Shown one piece after another: positions 11,286 through 22,580 of a stretch of DNA of 64,000 nucleotides. The stretch comes from Macrosoma leucophasiata (taxonomy: Eukaryota; Arthropoda; Insecta; Lepidoptera; Hedylidae), in NCBI GenBank assembly GCA_036365455.1, contig JAWQUS010000030.1:16388001-16452000 (forward strand), given 5' to 3'. Both the position numbers and the translations under genes were made by a program. The notes under the pieces were generated by a model. The model was not told the origin of the DNA. It saw only the letters and a program-made list of their open reading frames with translations, and did no database searches. Numbering within the stretch: position 1 is the first letter of the stretch; the number at the start of each line of letters is the position of its first letter.

Positions 11286-11595
11286 ATTTTATTTTTAAAG
11301 AAAAATGGAAAGAAAAATTTGACTTCAGGCGAGGCCCGAACTCGCGACCTACTGGGAATCTAGTTGGTAATAGATGGCGCTACTGCTACCATAAAGCAAT
11401 GCAATAGATGTGAAGGAAAGATTTGACAAATCGGGCAGGGCTTCAGTAGCTCAATTGGAAGAGCGGCTGGACTAGATTCCCAGTAGGTCGCGAGTTCGGG
11501 CCTCGCCTGAAGTCAAATTTTTCTTTCCATTTTTCTTTAAAAATAAAATATATTTCACAAGCATGTGTTAATGCGAAAATAATATAAAAACAATT
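11286..11595 (+). mobile_element. Family E foldback SINE with tRNA-like core, copy 1
   Basis: A 310-bp element flanked by a perfect 12-bp duplication AATGAAATACAT (11274-11285, 11596-11607). It has two 77-bp arms, 11288-11364 and 11471-11547, which I read as perfect inverse repeats. The right arm continues a tRNA-like cloverleaf that starts near 11439: box A-like TAGCTCAATTGG, then GCGAG TTCGGGC CTCGC as T-arm, then the 3' acceptor strand. The left arm is an antisense copy of the cloverleaf's 3' half plus downstream tail. The variable-length target duplication points to retroposition. Confidence 0.75.
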
Positions 11596-12240
11596 AATGA
11601 AATACATTATAAGGTAGGGTAGTAACTTACATAGTATGTTCTTAGGTATTCGCGAGCTACACTCATTTATTAAAACTAGTTTTCGGATTTATCTCGCGTA
11701 TATCAAACTAAAATGATTATTTAAAATCGATCATAACTTACATGGTAGGTTAGGGTTTGAGGGTAAAGCGGAACGGAGTTTTCCGGGTCAGCCAGTTATT
11801 TAAATTCGATCCACTTTTGAAATTATGTACAAGCTTTATTCATTTTTGTTGGCAAATTTTTATCCTTAAACATCGACATATGTATACCTATCGCGGTCAT
11901 TGTACCAACCGCAAACCTACCTACCTACATCACAAAAACACAAACACTGTTTTTGTTATGTAGGTAGTTACAAATATATTGGTTTCGGATTTTTTTTGCT
12001 CCATGGCCGTATTAAAACTTAACCAGATCCCAGTGCCAGAATGTGACATTAAGATCCCGTTTGGTGTGAAAAAACACTCCAGATCAGGATCATTTTTTCC
12101 AAATCTCCACTTACATCATGTTCGTCTGTACGGAACCGTTTATTCAGCGTATGCCGGTAAAGCATCACATCTTGCTCAATTCCCGCTGACAGAATATAAA
12201 TATACCATTATTTTTTTCTGAACTTACTGTTCAATCATAA

Positions 12241-12516
12241 ATATAACCTATAGCACTCCTGAATAGTAGCTTTCTGATTGTGAAAGAATTTTCATGATCG
12301 GTTCAGTACTGCCGAAGATTAGCCCCTACAATTAAAGTTACACACTTTACTCGTTATTATATAAGTAGATATAGATTAATATAACCTATAGCACTCCTGA
12401 ATAGTAGCTTTCTGATTGTGAAAGAATTTTCATGATCGGTTCAGTACTGCCGAAGATTAGCCCCTACAATCAAAGTTACACACTTAACTCTTTATTATAT
12501 AAGTAGATATAGATTA
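12241..12516 (+). repeat. Recent 138-bp tandem duplication
   Basis: Two nearly identical head-to-tail copies, 12241-12378 and 12379-12516, both starting ATATAACCTATAGCACTCCT. Only a few substitutions separate them. The unit resembles a Helitron-related internal segment widespread in Lepidoptera (GTGAAAGAATTTTCATGATC). Confidence 0.85.
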
Positions 12517-12529
12517 AATTGATAATTAC

Positions 12530-13785
12530 ATAAGATATTAATAACTACCAACACAAAGTGTACTGCCTATCCATTGGGAATCTATCTACCTACATTAATT
12601 TACAAAGCCTATGAATATTAATTAAGGAGGGTAAATATGTAATTACTCAATAAGTTGATTCGAAAGCACTATTAATTAAAATCATGAAATAATGATTTGG
12701 AATCATTTAATTGGAATTCGTACCTATAGCATTAAATTTGATTGTAAATAACCAATTAAAGCGTAATTTGATACAGTTCGGCATCTAAGCTATCCGTTAC
12801 AATTTTTATTGCATTAACCAGAGCTATTGGAGCGGTTCGATATTTTTTGCCGCCAATTACAGGAATTTATCGTACTCGAAATGCAACATAATTGTATCAT
12901 TAGGGCTCTCGAATACGGTGCGATTTGGGGTAATTGTAGCATTTTGTTTGAGTTTATGTGATGACATAAACGGTGGCAACCTAACTAGCATTTATTAGAC
13001 ACACTGACTCAAAAACGAACTAGTAATGCAAATCATTGAATTCGAAATAGGAGTCATATTAAGGGTGTACATTAAAAAAAGTTTTACAAACCATATGTTG
13101 TGATATATTATATTTAAAAGGTTTGTTCTTAGATTTTTTATCACTTTTTTATTATTTTAGTATAAGCTGTTTCGAAATTATTTAAGAAAATGGGCGAAAA
13201 TTTACCACTGCCATACGTTATACGAAATTACTGGGCCTATTTTTGAGAATATTATAAAAACATTTGTTTGTTTATAAAATACGAAATTCTATAAGAAGTA
13301 AAGGTAACGTAGACTATACCTCAATTATACGGAGCCCTGTACACACGAGTCTGAATCTCACTTCGCCGGTTTATTGGTTGGTACATATTTGTTTAAGCCG
13401 CTTGCGAGTCGCAACTCTATAGTCACGTGTGCGGCGATCTTAGCAGATCGAGATTATCAAATCAGCTGATCGGGTTCACGTGTTGAAAACGATAGTACTT
13501 TCACTTGAGGTTAAGTAAACACGCTCGAAATACTTGTGACCTGGTTTCGAGCTGTTGCCAAGTGATCTGATGGTTATGTGTAAGAGCATCGATCGACATA
13601 ATAATATCATGTTGATTGTGATTAAAAAGTAAAGTAAGTATAGGTACTTTATGTCATAGAAATGTAAGGTATAGGTACTTAAGTATAAAATAAGCGGTAT
13701 GTTGAGTATTGAGTGCAACACGCACACCTACATTAAATTATATTTTAATGTGTGCGTATAGCACTAGGCACTGATTTCTTTAAAA
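12530..13785. other. AT-rich interval, nothing recognised
   Basis: No supported exon, RNA gene or repeat-family member was seen. Confidence 0.4.
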
Positions 13786-13789
13786 AACT

Positions 13790-13925
13790 GTTAATATATC
13801 GGGAACTTGGACGTTAAACATTAGATTTAGACTTTTAACAATGTGCGACGATTCGTTGGGTTATTCCGTACCGCATTTTTAAAAAAATGTGCGTCTAATT
13901 TTGTATGTCCAAGTCCCCGATATAA
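13790..13925 (+). mobile_element. Short foldback MITE next to the mariner
   Basis: The ends TATATCGGGAACTTGGAC (about 13795) and GTCCAAGTCCCCGATATA (about 13907) are inverse repeats enclosing about 100 bp. The mariner begins at the right end, so the mariner probably used a TA at the border of this MITE as its target. Confidence 0.6.
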
Positions 13926-15191
13926 TAGGTTGGGGAAAAAGTCTTTTCGCATTATAGTATGTATGAACTTGTAATAAAATCTCTTTGGCTGTAGTATTTG
14001 TATCTGGCTGGTTTTGGTATCATTGAAAGTTAAAATTTTAAAGAACATAATTCCAAATTCAAATTAGGCAAATGTGTGATTTTCATTTGTTTTTCGTACT
14101 GTCAAGATGAGTGAATCTAATGAAGAAAATTTTACTACAAAAAAGGTAAAAATGCAAAGCAAGCCGCAAAAAAAATTTGCGATGTTTATGGACCTAGTGC
14201 AGTGTCTGTGAGAGTAGCACAAATTTGGTTTAAGCGTTTTCAATCCGGAAATTTTGTTGTCAATGATGCACCTCGTTCTGGTCGCCCTATTACGGATAAA
14301 ATGGATGCCATTTTTGAAAAAGTGGAGCAAGATCGACATATCAGTAGTTACGACGTAGCTGAAGAACTGAGAATTGATCACAAAACAGTTTTGGCGCATT
14401 TGAAAAAAGCTAGGTACAAAAAAAAGCTCGATATTTGGGTAGCTCACGAGCTCACTGAAAGAAACCTAATGAACCGTGTACTCATTTGTGATTCTTTATT
14501 ACGACGTAATGAAACCGAATCATGTTTGAAGAAGCTGATAACTGGTGATGAAAAGTGGATCACGTACGACAAGAACGTGCGAAAAAGGTCGTGGTCAAAG
14601 GCCGGTCAGGCTTCACAGACTGTGGCGAAACCCGGGTTAACTCGCAATAAGGTGATGTTGTGTGTGTGGTGGGATTGGAAGGGCATTATTCATTATGAGC
14701 TATTACCACCAGGCAGGACTATCGATTCTGAACTCTACTGCGAACAACTGATGAGATTAAAGCAAGAAGTTGAGATAAAGCGGCCGGAATTGATCAACAG
14801 AAGGGGTGTGGTGTTTCATCATGATAACGCTAGACCTCACACATCTATAGCCACTCAGCAAAAATTAAGAGTTTGGCTGAGAGGTGTTAATGCATCCGCC
14901 GTATATTCCTGACCTTGCACCTTCAGATTTCCACCTGTTTCGGTTTCTCCAGAATTCTTTATGCAATGTTAGGTTAACATCACAAGAGGACTGCCAAATC
15001 CACTTGTCGCGGTATTTTGATGAGAAGTCCCAAAATTTTTATAGCAATGGGATCATGTCCCTACCTACAAGATGGCAAAAGGTTATCGAACAAAATAGTA
15101 CATACATACTTTAGTTAAATTTAAATAAACTATATTAAAAAATGTTTTGAATTATCTTAAAAAATGCGAAGAAACTTTTTCCCCAACCTGA
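13925..15191 (+). mobile_element. mariner transposon, decayed
   Basis: The terminal inverted repeats are about 28 bp: GGTTGGGGAAAAAGTCTTTT at the left and the inverse of GGTTGGGGAAAAAGTTTCTT at the right. They are flanked by TA (13923-13924, 15192-15193), the expected mariner target duplication. Total length is 1267 bp, normal for a full mariner. The encoded transposase is broken by at least two frameshifts, so the copy is full-length but non-autonomous. Confidence 0.92.
14107..15114 (+). pseudogene. mariner transposase, frameshifted
   Basis: Transposases of this family cut and rejoin DNA at the element's terminal repeats using a DD34D triad. An ATG at 14107 opens a frame that stops after about 34 codons. 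The main body is open at 14202-14912 (236 codons), and the last part lies in another frame at 14884-15114. Visible landmarks in the main body are the helix-turn-helix-like N-terminal region, D116 in TGDEKW and D208 in HHDNARPHTS. The third Asp is in the following frame in PDLAPSDFHLF. Length and spacing match mariner transposases (about 340-350 residues). At least two frameshifts, near 14140 and near 14880, disable it. Confidence 0.92.
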
Positions 15192-15199
15192 TATTTCCA

Positions 15200-15495
15200 T
15201 ATTCCTATACTTCGACAAGGATGATAATGAGAACATATTATAATAATTTCTAAGTTATTGTAGATCTGCCTTGGTGGTTGTTAAACCTGTAGCATCGTGT
15301 ACATTAGCATTTTTTTCATTTTTTTTTCACGTTTTTCAAAACTATTTTCGCATTTCAGATCAAGATCGTGTAGAAGTTTATAAACTACAATATTAGTTAC
15401 CATCAACGTAAACTGTATGATTGTTTTCCACTTCAGAATATAAAAAAAAAAAAATAGAGAATCGCGGTTGTGTCTATACCTGCTTCTTTACCATC
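15200..15495. other. AT-rich spacer
   Basis: No supported feature between the mariner and the family C MITE. Confidence 0.45.
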
Positions 15496-15504
15496 CCCTC
15501 TATC

Positions 15505-15796
15505 CATAGAGCAACGCGGCCCACCGGTCACGGCGGACTCGAGGGGAGTAGCCATAGCGTGTATAACCGATGCAATACAGTCTGTCATTTTTTGCGGGGG
15601 ATATGAGTGCGACACACACGCACACTACAAAAATCGTCTATTACTACGAAACTCACACCTTGATTTTAACAAAATATAGAAACAATTTCACGCACACATT
15701 TAAACATCTAGGCGACAGGTATAGGCCCATTTGGGCTTGTACTTTGACAGAGGGGAAAGCCTGCATATGGCTACTCCCCTCCGGTGTTGCTCTATG
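15505..15796 (+). mobile_element. Family C MITE, copy 2 (hAT-type)
   Basis: A 292-bp copy with terminal repeats CATAGAGCAACGCGGCCC and GTTGCTCTATG and a perfect 8-bp target duplication CCTCTATC (15497-15504, 15797-15804). The right terminal repeat is shortened internally, as in copy 1. Confidence 0.9.
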
Positions 15797-15809
15797 CCTC
15801 TATCCCTTA

Positions 15810-16600
15810 GAAAGCTAAGGAAAGGAACACAGGCCTGAACTTACGTCTAAGTAATAAGTAACAACCACTGTCTATATTTCCTGTTTACACAGATGATGAT
15901 TCTCTTAACAAATATGTTTCTGTGTTACTTTCGCACCCACACAGGTTTAGCAGTGTCAGAGTGGGATGCACTAGGTCTAGCCAGACCAGTATGCTTAGAC
16001 TTTGATTGAGAGAAAGTGCGTTGTAATGTAATCGCTGGGCAGCTTTCTACCATTGAGACGTTTTTTTTATACCGAGACAATCAGTGACTATGTTATACCT
16101 TCGACTTCGTATGGGTAAAGTGCGTAATTTTCATCCTTTATTATCATTTATTAATCTTTAGGGATTGATTCAAATGAAACATAGTGTTTAGTTGTTTTTT
16201 TTTTTTAATTTCGGATCGTGAAATCGGAAAAATCCGTGAAATTTTTATTTTTTCTCCATACAAATTTAACCTCCTATTACACCATCTTATAAAAATGAAT
16301 TTTGAAAAATCCTGTGTTTCCTCTTTTTTATTGTAACAACAACCTTAATAAAAAGTATCAGCTTCTTTGGTGCAGGGGTTTAGGCTGAGCGTTGATAATT
16401 ATGTCACGTTCTTTATACGGTGGCGGTGATAATATAAGTCAGGTCTCTGATGGCCGAATACTCAAACGTCACTCAATTTTAAGCAACCCTCAAATGTGCG
16501 CTATATCTACCGTTTGGACGTGTTTTATAAAGACAGAAGAATTTTAAGTCCCACTTAGATTTGAGTGACATTTAAGTATTTGGCCGTGAGTTTTTTCTTT
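15810..16600. other. Unassigned interval
   Basis: No coding exon or repeat family was recognised in this AT-rich stretch. Confidence 0.4.
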
Positions 16601-16607
16601 TTTGAGG

Positions 16608-17055
16608 AGCTGTTTGGTCCAGCGATGTGTGACGATCGACTCCCGACGTTCGTTCCTCGTACTGGGACAAATATTTGTTTGGCCTACAGATATTTGTTTT
16701 ATATTATTTCGCATTAACACATGCTTGTGAAATATATTTTTTTAAAGAAAAATGGAAAGAAAAATTTGACTTCAGGCGAGACTTGAACTCGAACATTATT
16801 AAGGGTAAAGGGGACTTCTTTACGATATTCAATAAACTGCAAAGTTTATTATATCGGTTGCCTAACTAGCATAGTGTGGCAATAGATGGCGCTACTGCCA
16901 CCTTAAGGCAATGCAATAAATGTGAAGGAAGGATTTGACAAATCGGGCAGGACTTCGGTAGCTCAGTTGGAAGAGCGGCTGGACTAGATTCTACAGATAT
17001 TTGTTTCGGGCCTGGGTGTTTGTGTCTGTTTCGTGTGTGAAAAACAAACAAACAA
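16608..17055 (+). mobile_element. SINE H copy interrupted by a family E element
   Basis: The left part (16608-16699) has a degraded tRNA-like head and then GGGACAAATATTTGTTTGGCC. The right part (from 16991) continues TTCGGGCCTGGGTGTTTGTG. The second SINE H copy, at 60295-60455 on the minus strand, carries both parts without interruption. The intervening 16700-16990 is the inserted family E copy. Confidence 0.65.
16700..16990 (-). mobile_element. Family E foldback SINE with tRNA-like core, copy 2
   Basis: A 291-bp copy flanked by a perfect 16-bp duplication CTACAGATATTTGTTT (16684-16699, 16991-17006). The left side holds the complete tail arm (ATTATTTCGCATTAACACAT onward) and the antisense T-arm. 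The sense tRNA-like 5' half (GGTAGCTCAGTTGGAAGAGC) is near 16958, and the copy stops inside the anticodon-loop region, so the right arm is missing. Strand is given with the complete tail arm taken as the 3' end. Confidence 0.75.
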
Positions 17056-17454
17056 CAAACATCGTGACACGAGATTTATATATATTAAGATTATTTACCG
17101 ACAGATAGTTTCAATTACGTTTGATTACGCTTCAACAAGATTCTTAATACGTGATTGAATGAAGGTTGGATGTAATTTTTTTGTTCAATCTTAGTTTATA
17201 AATATCTCGATATCACGTTTCTTGTTAGATTAAATGCCTGATGTGTTGGAGTCATATTTTAATACAATCTTAATTTTTGTTTTATTATTAACAATAAAAC
17301 AAAAAACTACGTTTGAACGATTCATCTTATTAATGGCCAGATTATTTAAAAATGTTTTTATAATTTTTGCTAATTATCTATACATGTTTTGCATTGTTAT
17401 TGCCTAGTTATTGCCCGCGACTTCGTTTTCAGTGGGATTCATAGTACGAGTATA

Positions 17455-17645
17455 CTAGCGGCCCGCACCGGCTTCGCACGGGTGCAATTTAGGTACTTAC
17501 ATAATATTGCAAATATAAACTGAGATGAACGCTATCCTATCTAGTAAGTTGGATCAAAGTGCACACGGTGTGCAAGTTTGATTAAAATCGGTTAAGTAGT
17601 TTAGGAGTCCGTCGCGGACAAACACCGTGACACGTAATTTATATA
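17455..17645 (-). mobile_element. Helitron-like or RTE-like tail, copy 2
   Basis: Minus-strand relative of 8075-8270. On the plus strand it begins ACTAGCGGCCCGCACCGGC and contains TTGATTAAAATCGGTTAAG. On the minus strand the end reads GGTGCGGGCCGCTAG followed by T, consistent with a Helitron CTAG terminus. Confidence 0.5.
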
Positions 17646-17689
17646 TATTAGGTAAAATAAATATCCATCCCCCTATTTCAGCCTATTAC

Positions 17690-18300
17690 CCGACGGACGA
17701 AAACACTTTTAGACAAAAGTTAGGCGGTACGAGGCTGGCAGGATTGTCTCATGATCGTTTTGCTTTCGATTATGATATCATCTTGTCAGTTTCGTACCGC
17801 CTAACTGTTTCCTGAAAGTGTTTTCGTCGGCAGGTACTTATAAACTTAAGAGCAGAATATTTGAATAGGCGGTACGAAACTAACAAGATAACGTATTATT
17901 AATAATAAATAATAATGGCAACCAATTATACGTCCCACTGCTGGGCACGAGTCACCCCTTTTTGGAGGGAGGCCTGGAGTTTACTCCACCACGCTGCTCC
18001 AATGCGGGTTGGTGGAGATACGGATTAGTGGCTAACCCGCTGTCGGATGTTTTCAAACCGCCCATAAGGCCTCCGACAAGGTTTAACGACTGCTATCTAC
18101 CGATAGCAACCGGGACCGACGGCTTATCGTGCCTTCCGAAACACGAAAACGCGCATTTTAATGTGCCACTAGCGGTCACCCATCATACACCCGACCGCGC
18201 CCGTATCGCTTAACCGAGTAGATCGCTTAAAACCAGCCCCGGGGTCATGCCCGCTCATAACGTATTAAAAGAAAGCATTAAGAGTTAGGCGGTAACCAGT
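17690..18300 (+). repeat. Family J foldback repeat, copy 2, interrupted
   Basis: The foldback pair is TTTCGTACCGCCTAAC (about 17788) and TAGGCGGTACGAAACT (about 17868). The unit is split by a family A insertion (17899-18256) and resumes TAACGTATTAAAAGAAAGCA, matching TAACGTACTAAACGAAAGCA in the uninterrupted copy near 6722. Confidence 0.65.
17899..18256 (-). mobile_element. Family A SINE-like retroelement, copy 4
   Basis: A 358-bp, essentially complete copy flanked by a perfect 11-bp duplication ATAACGTATTA (17888-17898, 18257-18267). The A+T tail (TAATAATAAATAATAAT on the plus strand) is at the left and the 5' end GAGCGGGCATGACCCC (inverse) at the right. This copy defines the family boundaries and shows retroposition. 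Confidence 0.88.
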
Positions 18301-18700
18301 TACCAGGTTAACCAGTCCAGACGCTTTACCACTAAGCTACCGAATTTTTATTATAATGTGTATATTGTAGGTATCCCAAACAATATAGCCGAAAATGTAA
18401 TTATAGAGCGTTTGTGCCGTGTGTGAATACGGCATGTGATGTTTGATTGTTGAAATGAAGTCAGCGCCGGCGCAATGACCTCTTCACAATTCTGTTTGAC
18501 AATCTTGCTCGCGACGTCTGTTTGTTGGATAGCCGATTATATTTCATGCCTAAAAAACAATACAACGCGCCGTTTGTTTTTTTTTTCAAATTTTTTTAAA
18601 GTATAAGTTAAATAAAAAGAAAATACTTCTGGTGGTCACTTGAGCCGTGACCATAGGATTACTAGTCCTGTCGTTCTATCTACTAAGCTACCGACATTCC
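18300..18700 (-). repeat. Two degraded tRNA-like SINE heads
   Basis: On the minus strand, GGTAGCTTAGTGGTAAAGCG (near 18332-18351) and GGTAGCTTAGTAGATAGAAC (near 18675-18694) both resemble tRNA 5' halves with a box A. Neither is followed by a full T-arm, so I take them as SINE remnants and not tRNA genes. Confidence 0.35.
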
Positions 18701-18909
18701 ACACGGAACTGTAGAATTTTCTTCCACGTTTTAGGTAGTGCATCGCATTGTGGCGGTTTTTTTTTCAATACCTTCAGCATTTTCAAATTTATCAGATATA
18801 GTCTTTTGCTGTGGAACCGCTTCCCGTTAATACGTTTACTGTGTGAAGATTAAAATTTTGACATCTATTTTGACTTGATTCCGACATATCCACAAATAAC
18901 TACTATATA

Positions 18910-19190
18910 CTAGTGGTGGTAGAGCTCTGGTGACGGAGCTCGCGGGGTTAGGCACCACCGCATTACCTATTTTACTTGCCGCTAAATGGTAGTGTTCAGC
19001 ACTATCGTGTTCCGGTCAGGTAGTAATGGCCCTGTAATTTCAGGCACAGAGGCATTATACCTTTGACCTCAGGAGTGGTTACGCATCTGCATTTTGACCT
19101 TGGTCTTTGTGTAAGTGTCTACAGGCTGCAGTCGTCACTTAAGATCAATGTGAACTGCATGCTTGTTTACCACTTCCATTACATAAAAAA
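18910..19190 (+). repeat. Family B repeat
   Basis: Nearly full-length copy from CTAGTGGTGGTAGAGCTCTG to the terminal ACATAAAAAA. Confidence 0.82.
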
Positions 19191-19697
19191 TATATCCACA
19201 AATTAATCTGACGTCCTTAAAAACATAACCTCACCTTCATTAGCCGTCTATAATTGCTAAGCTGCTATTAAATCTTTTAATATGCATAACGTTCAACGAT
19301 GCTATGCCTGTATGATTGCACACCGCGGACGGATATCCGGCACACCTGCATGATAGTGGAATTACCTAATGAGCATAAGTACAACTGATGTATGTCTTGT
19401 AAATGTTTTGTTTGTGATTTTTAAGGTTCAGTACTTCAAAAGGAAATAGCGGAACCCGTATAAGATTACTCGTGCTTCTTCTATCTATTACAGCCACTTG
19501 CTCCGCAAATAGCGTGTCGATGCATTTGTAACGTGCATGTTCGAGTTAATAATTTTCGTTCATTATTAGAACACCGCCTAATCGGTGCTTGTGTGTTAAT
19601 AAAAGGAACGTACACAACACAAATTCATATTTATGTATGATGATGAATTAGCAAATTAGATCAAACGATTTTAGGTATAGAGATTTTAAGAAACGAA

Positions 19698-19834
19698 CCC
19701 CCTTATTCATAAACGTATTTTAGCTAAACGGTGCCAATCTCTCCTTTGCCTTTTTTTACACTGACAATGCAACTGACAAAGACAAAGCATTCTATAGCTA
19801 AAACGTATCTAATATACGTTTATGAATAACGGGG
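19698..19834 (-). mobile_element. Family D MITE, copy 2
   Basis: About 137 bp, in the opposite internal orientation to the other three copies. Left terminal repeat CCCCCTTATTCATAAACGTA; the right end reads ATGAATAACGGGG with one substitution. The flanks GAA and TAA do not match exactly. Confidence 0.75.
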
Positions 19835-19839
19835 TAAAT

Positions 19840-21650
19840 ATTTACGAACATATTAAAACATCTGTTTTACTAGCGTGACGCACAGAAACGCATGCATATA
19901 ATCACCCATACACGTACGCAGACTGTAGACGCGCGCGCTCCCGCACACATAAAATGCCAATCTGTGACATAACATAATAACTCACGACTCTACCACCTAC
20001 ACGAATTAAATATATAGGCAGTCTTTGAGCACCCAAGACCCAAGACATAAATACATTATGTAAGTGTGTAGAAAGCTAACCAATACATCAGAGTGCGAAG
20101 AACCTTATCGGTCGTGTTCCCAAAAAAACATGTTACAATTTGCCGAGAGGCACATCTTGATAAAGGATATTAGGTAAATGGAATTTCTTCTTCATAATGT
20201 GAATACATTCGGTAGATCTGTCTGGTGATGCCATGTTGTCTGTGATCTTGTTTTGTGTAGTAAAGGTTACATTGATATAGAATAAAAATGGAAAGTTTAC
20301 GATTAGGGTTGCCACTTGCAGTCTACTTATAGAAAACATTGTACTCAATTTTCTATAGCTGGAAATGTTTCAAATCTTAAGAGTCTGTAACGCGTCTCCA
20401 TTGAAACTTCTTGTTTTATGTGGATAGAAATCTATACATTAATCGACATTTTACGGCAGCTTTCGTAAGCTTTTTAGAATCAAATTTTGAAGATAGTCTA
20501 GTAGTGCTTACTGATAATAATAATAACTGACAATAATTGATAAATAATTCACTCAGCCAAATCAGTTGAACCATCCTCAACGCCCCATAATACAACAGAA
20601 CTGACGATTGCATTTTATTAAATTTGCTAATACGCGGATAGAAAAACATTCCATAACATCTTTAACACAAACCCTTTAACCAATATCACTTTATTACCGC
20701 CAATCAATTGATTAACATACAAACAATCAGCTTGGCTATGGCTTCGGCTTTCTTAATCAATTGTCCTACGTAAACTGTGACGTCATAGTCCAGAATAAAC
20801 ATACAGCAAAGAAACATTCACACTAATGTATCAATTCAACTCCACATGACAGGCCGGGGACACACTGAGACCGTAATATCCACTTAGGGTTAATGAGAAC
20901 TTCTAACCGACCGGTAAACAACTTTTATTTTTCAACTATTTACAAATCCTCGAATATTTCAGAAAAATGTGCAGTCTTTCAATTCAGGCAGGGCCATGTG
21001 TAATTCTTCTTGAACTGTAAAGTGCAGAAGATTTAATAAACCCGTACTCGGCCGCGCAAAGTGGCATAATTAAACGTGCCGCCAATGATCTTATCACTAA
21101 AAGTCGCTACATTCCCCGGCCAAATGCAACTTTTACAAAGGTACAAAGTTTGCCGGGTTAGCTATTAGTAAACATTTTCAGCCCCCATACAAAAAAAGGC
21201 TTTTATATCTTTCTAAATATAGAATCCAATGCATGTGCATCGTTTGTGCTGGGCTTAACCGAGTCATTTATCATATTGATATCGACGTGCGTATGTATAC
21301 ACCGGGAATTGATTACGCGATTTGGGAATTCATTTATTTTCATTTACCTACATACGCGTCGTGATGTATCGTTCTCTTGATACGTATTCAATAAGCCGCG
21401 ATCCACAAAACGATAAAAGCTTATTGGCGTTTGCGAAATATTGATTATGGATATCATTTTATATTTTCTATGGGACTGTCAAAGGTTGACATCGAAGTAA
21501 TCTCAGGGTTGTATTTTTTGGGGCGCGATGAGAAAGCCTTTATTTATCGTTAGATATTATTATGTAGGTTACATGTACATTACATGTACATTACATCTCT
21601 TATTTGATACAAGCTGTGCCCGCGACTTCGCCCGCGTCATAATCTATGAT
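19840..21650. other. Unassigned interval
   Basis: No supported exon or repeat family. A GTGCCCGCGACTTCGCCCGCG fragment near 21616-21636 resembles a Helitron 3' end in reverse. Confidence 0.4.
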
Positions 21651-21660
21651 TGTTCAGTTC

Positions 21661-21946
21661 ACTGGTGGTAGAGCTCCAGTGACGGAGCTCGCGAGCATAG
21701 GCACCACCGCATTACCTATAAACTTGCCGCTAAATGGTAGTGTTCAGTACTATCGTGTCCCGGTCAGGTGGTAATGTACGGCCCTGTAATATCCGGCACA
21801 GAGGCATAACACCTTAGGCCTCAGGAGTGGTAACGCATCTGCATTTTGACCTTGGTCTTTGTGTAGGTGTCTATAGGCTGCAGTCATCGCTTAACATCAA
21901 TGTGAACTGTAAGCTTGTTTGCCACTTCCATAACATAAAAAAAAAA
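21661..21946 (+). repeat. Family B repeat
   Basis: Full-length copy, ACTGGTGGTAGAGCTCCAGT to a terminal A-run. The open frame beginning near 21827 is a translation shadow of this repeat and recurs in other copies. Confidence 0.85.
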
Positions 21947-21949
21947 CAT

Positions 21950-22575
21950 TTCACATGTACGAATGTATTAGTGGTAATAAATAAAACAATACCTAATGGC
22001 TTTCCTCAAAGGTATCGCGTAAACGAAGGATGAAAGAACTCATTAAGTATAACTCATGTTCAAAACACAAAATATTCCTCTTATTTTTACTTAAAAATCT
22101 TAAACCTTTAACCTTCGAAAACGAAGTTACCAAAACGATTTGGGAGAATTAAGGGTCGTTTACTAGAATGAGTGAATAGCGAAATATAATTTGTATGCTC
22201 AGTGCACCTCAAACCGGTCCGCTAGCCGAGATAATTGGCCACAATTGAGCGGGGCCTCTCCGCTGATTTAGTCAATATGGCGTCTCCACTCGAAATAACT
22301 GCGGTTTCAGTCCGCCAGTACTTGGACGTTCCGTTTACGATATACGTTGCACATGGCGACTAACGAAGCTGATATTGCACTATAAGTAGCTTTATTCCGT
22401 TTTAAAAGGATTATCCAATAAGCCGATACAAGATTTTACTTCTGCTTTAGATCAGAGAATGAGTCATCTAATACGTTTGCTGCTTTTAAAGATACCGGGT
22501 TCTTAGCAAGTCTTTTATCGCCAAATATACGAGTTCTTCGCACCTCCCGTGCCTGTTCTACATTCGCCACTCTGT
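21950..22575. other. Unassigned interval with a family K fragment
   Basis: Near 22530-22578 a CACCTCCCGTGCCTGTTC segment resembles family K. Otherwise nothing was recognised. Confidence 0.35.
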
Positions 22576-22580
22576 GCATA

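Noticed and set aside
14064..14447. Minus-strand frame of 127 codons
   Set aside because: Antisense shadow of the mariner transposase.
21827..22033. Recurring small frames containing HLHFDLGLCVGVYRLQSS
   Set aside because: The same peptide appears at 22515, 32591, 38989, 40564 and 58350 because it is a shadow of family B repeats. It is broken differently in each copy.
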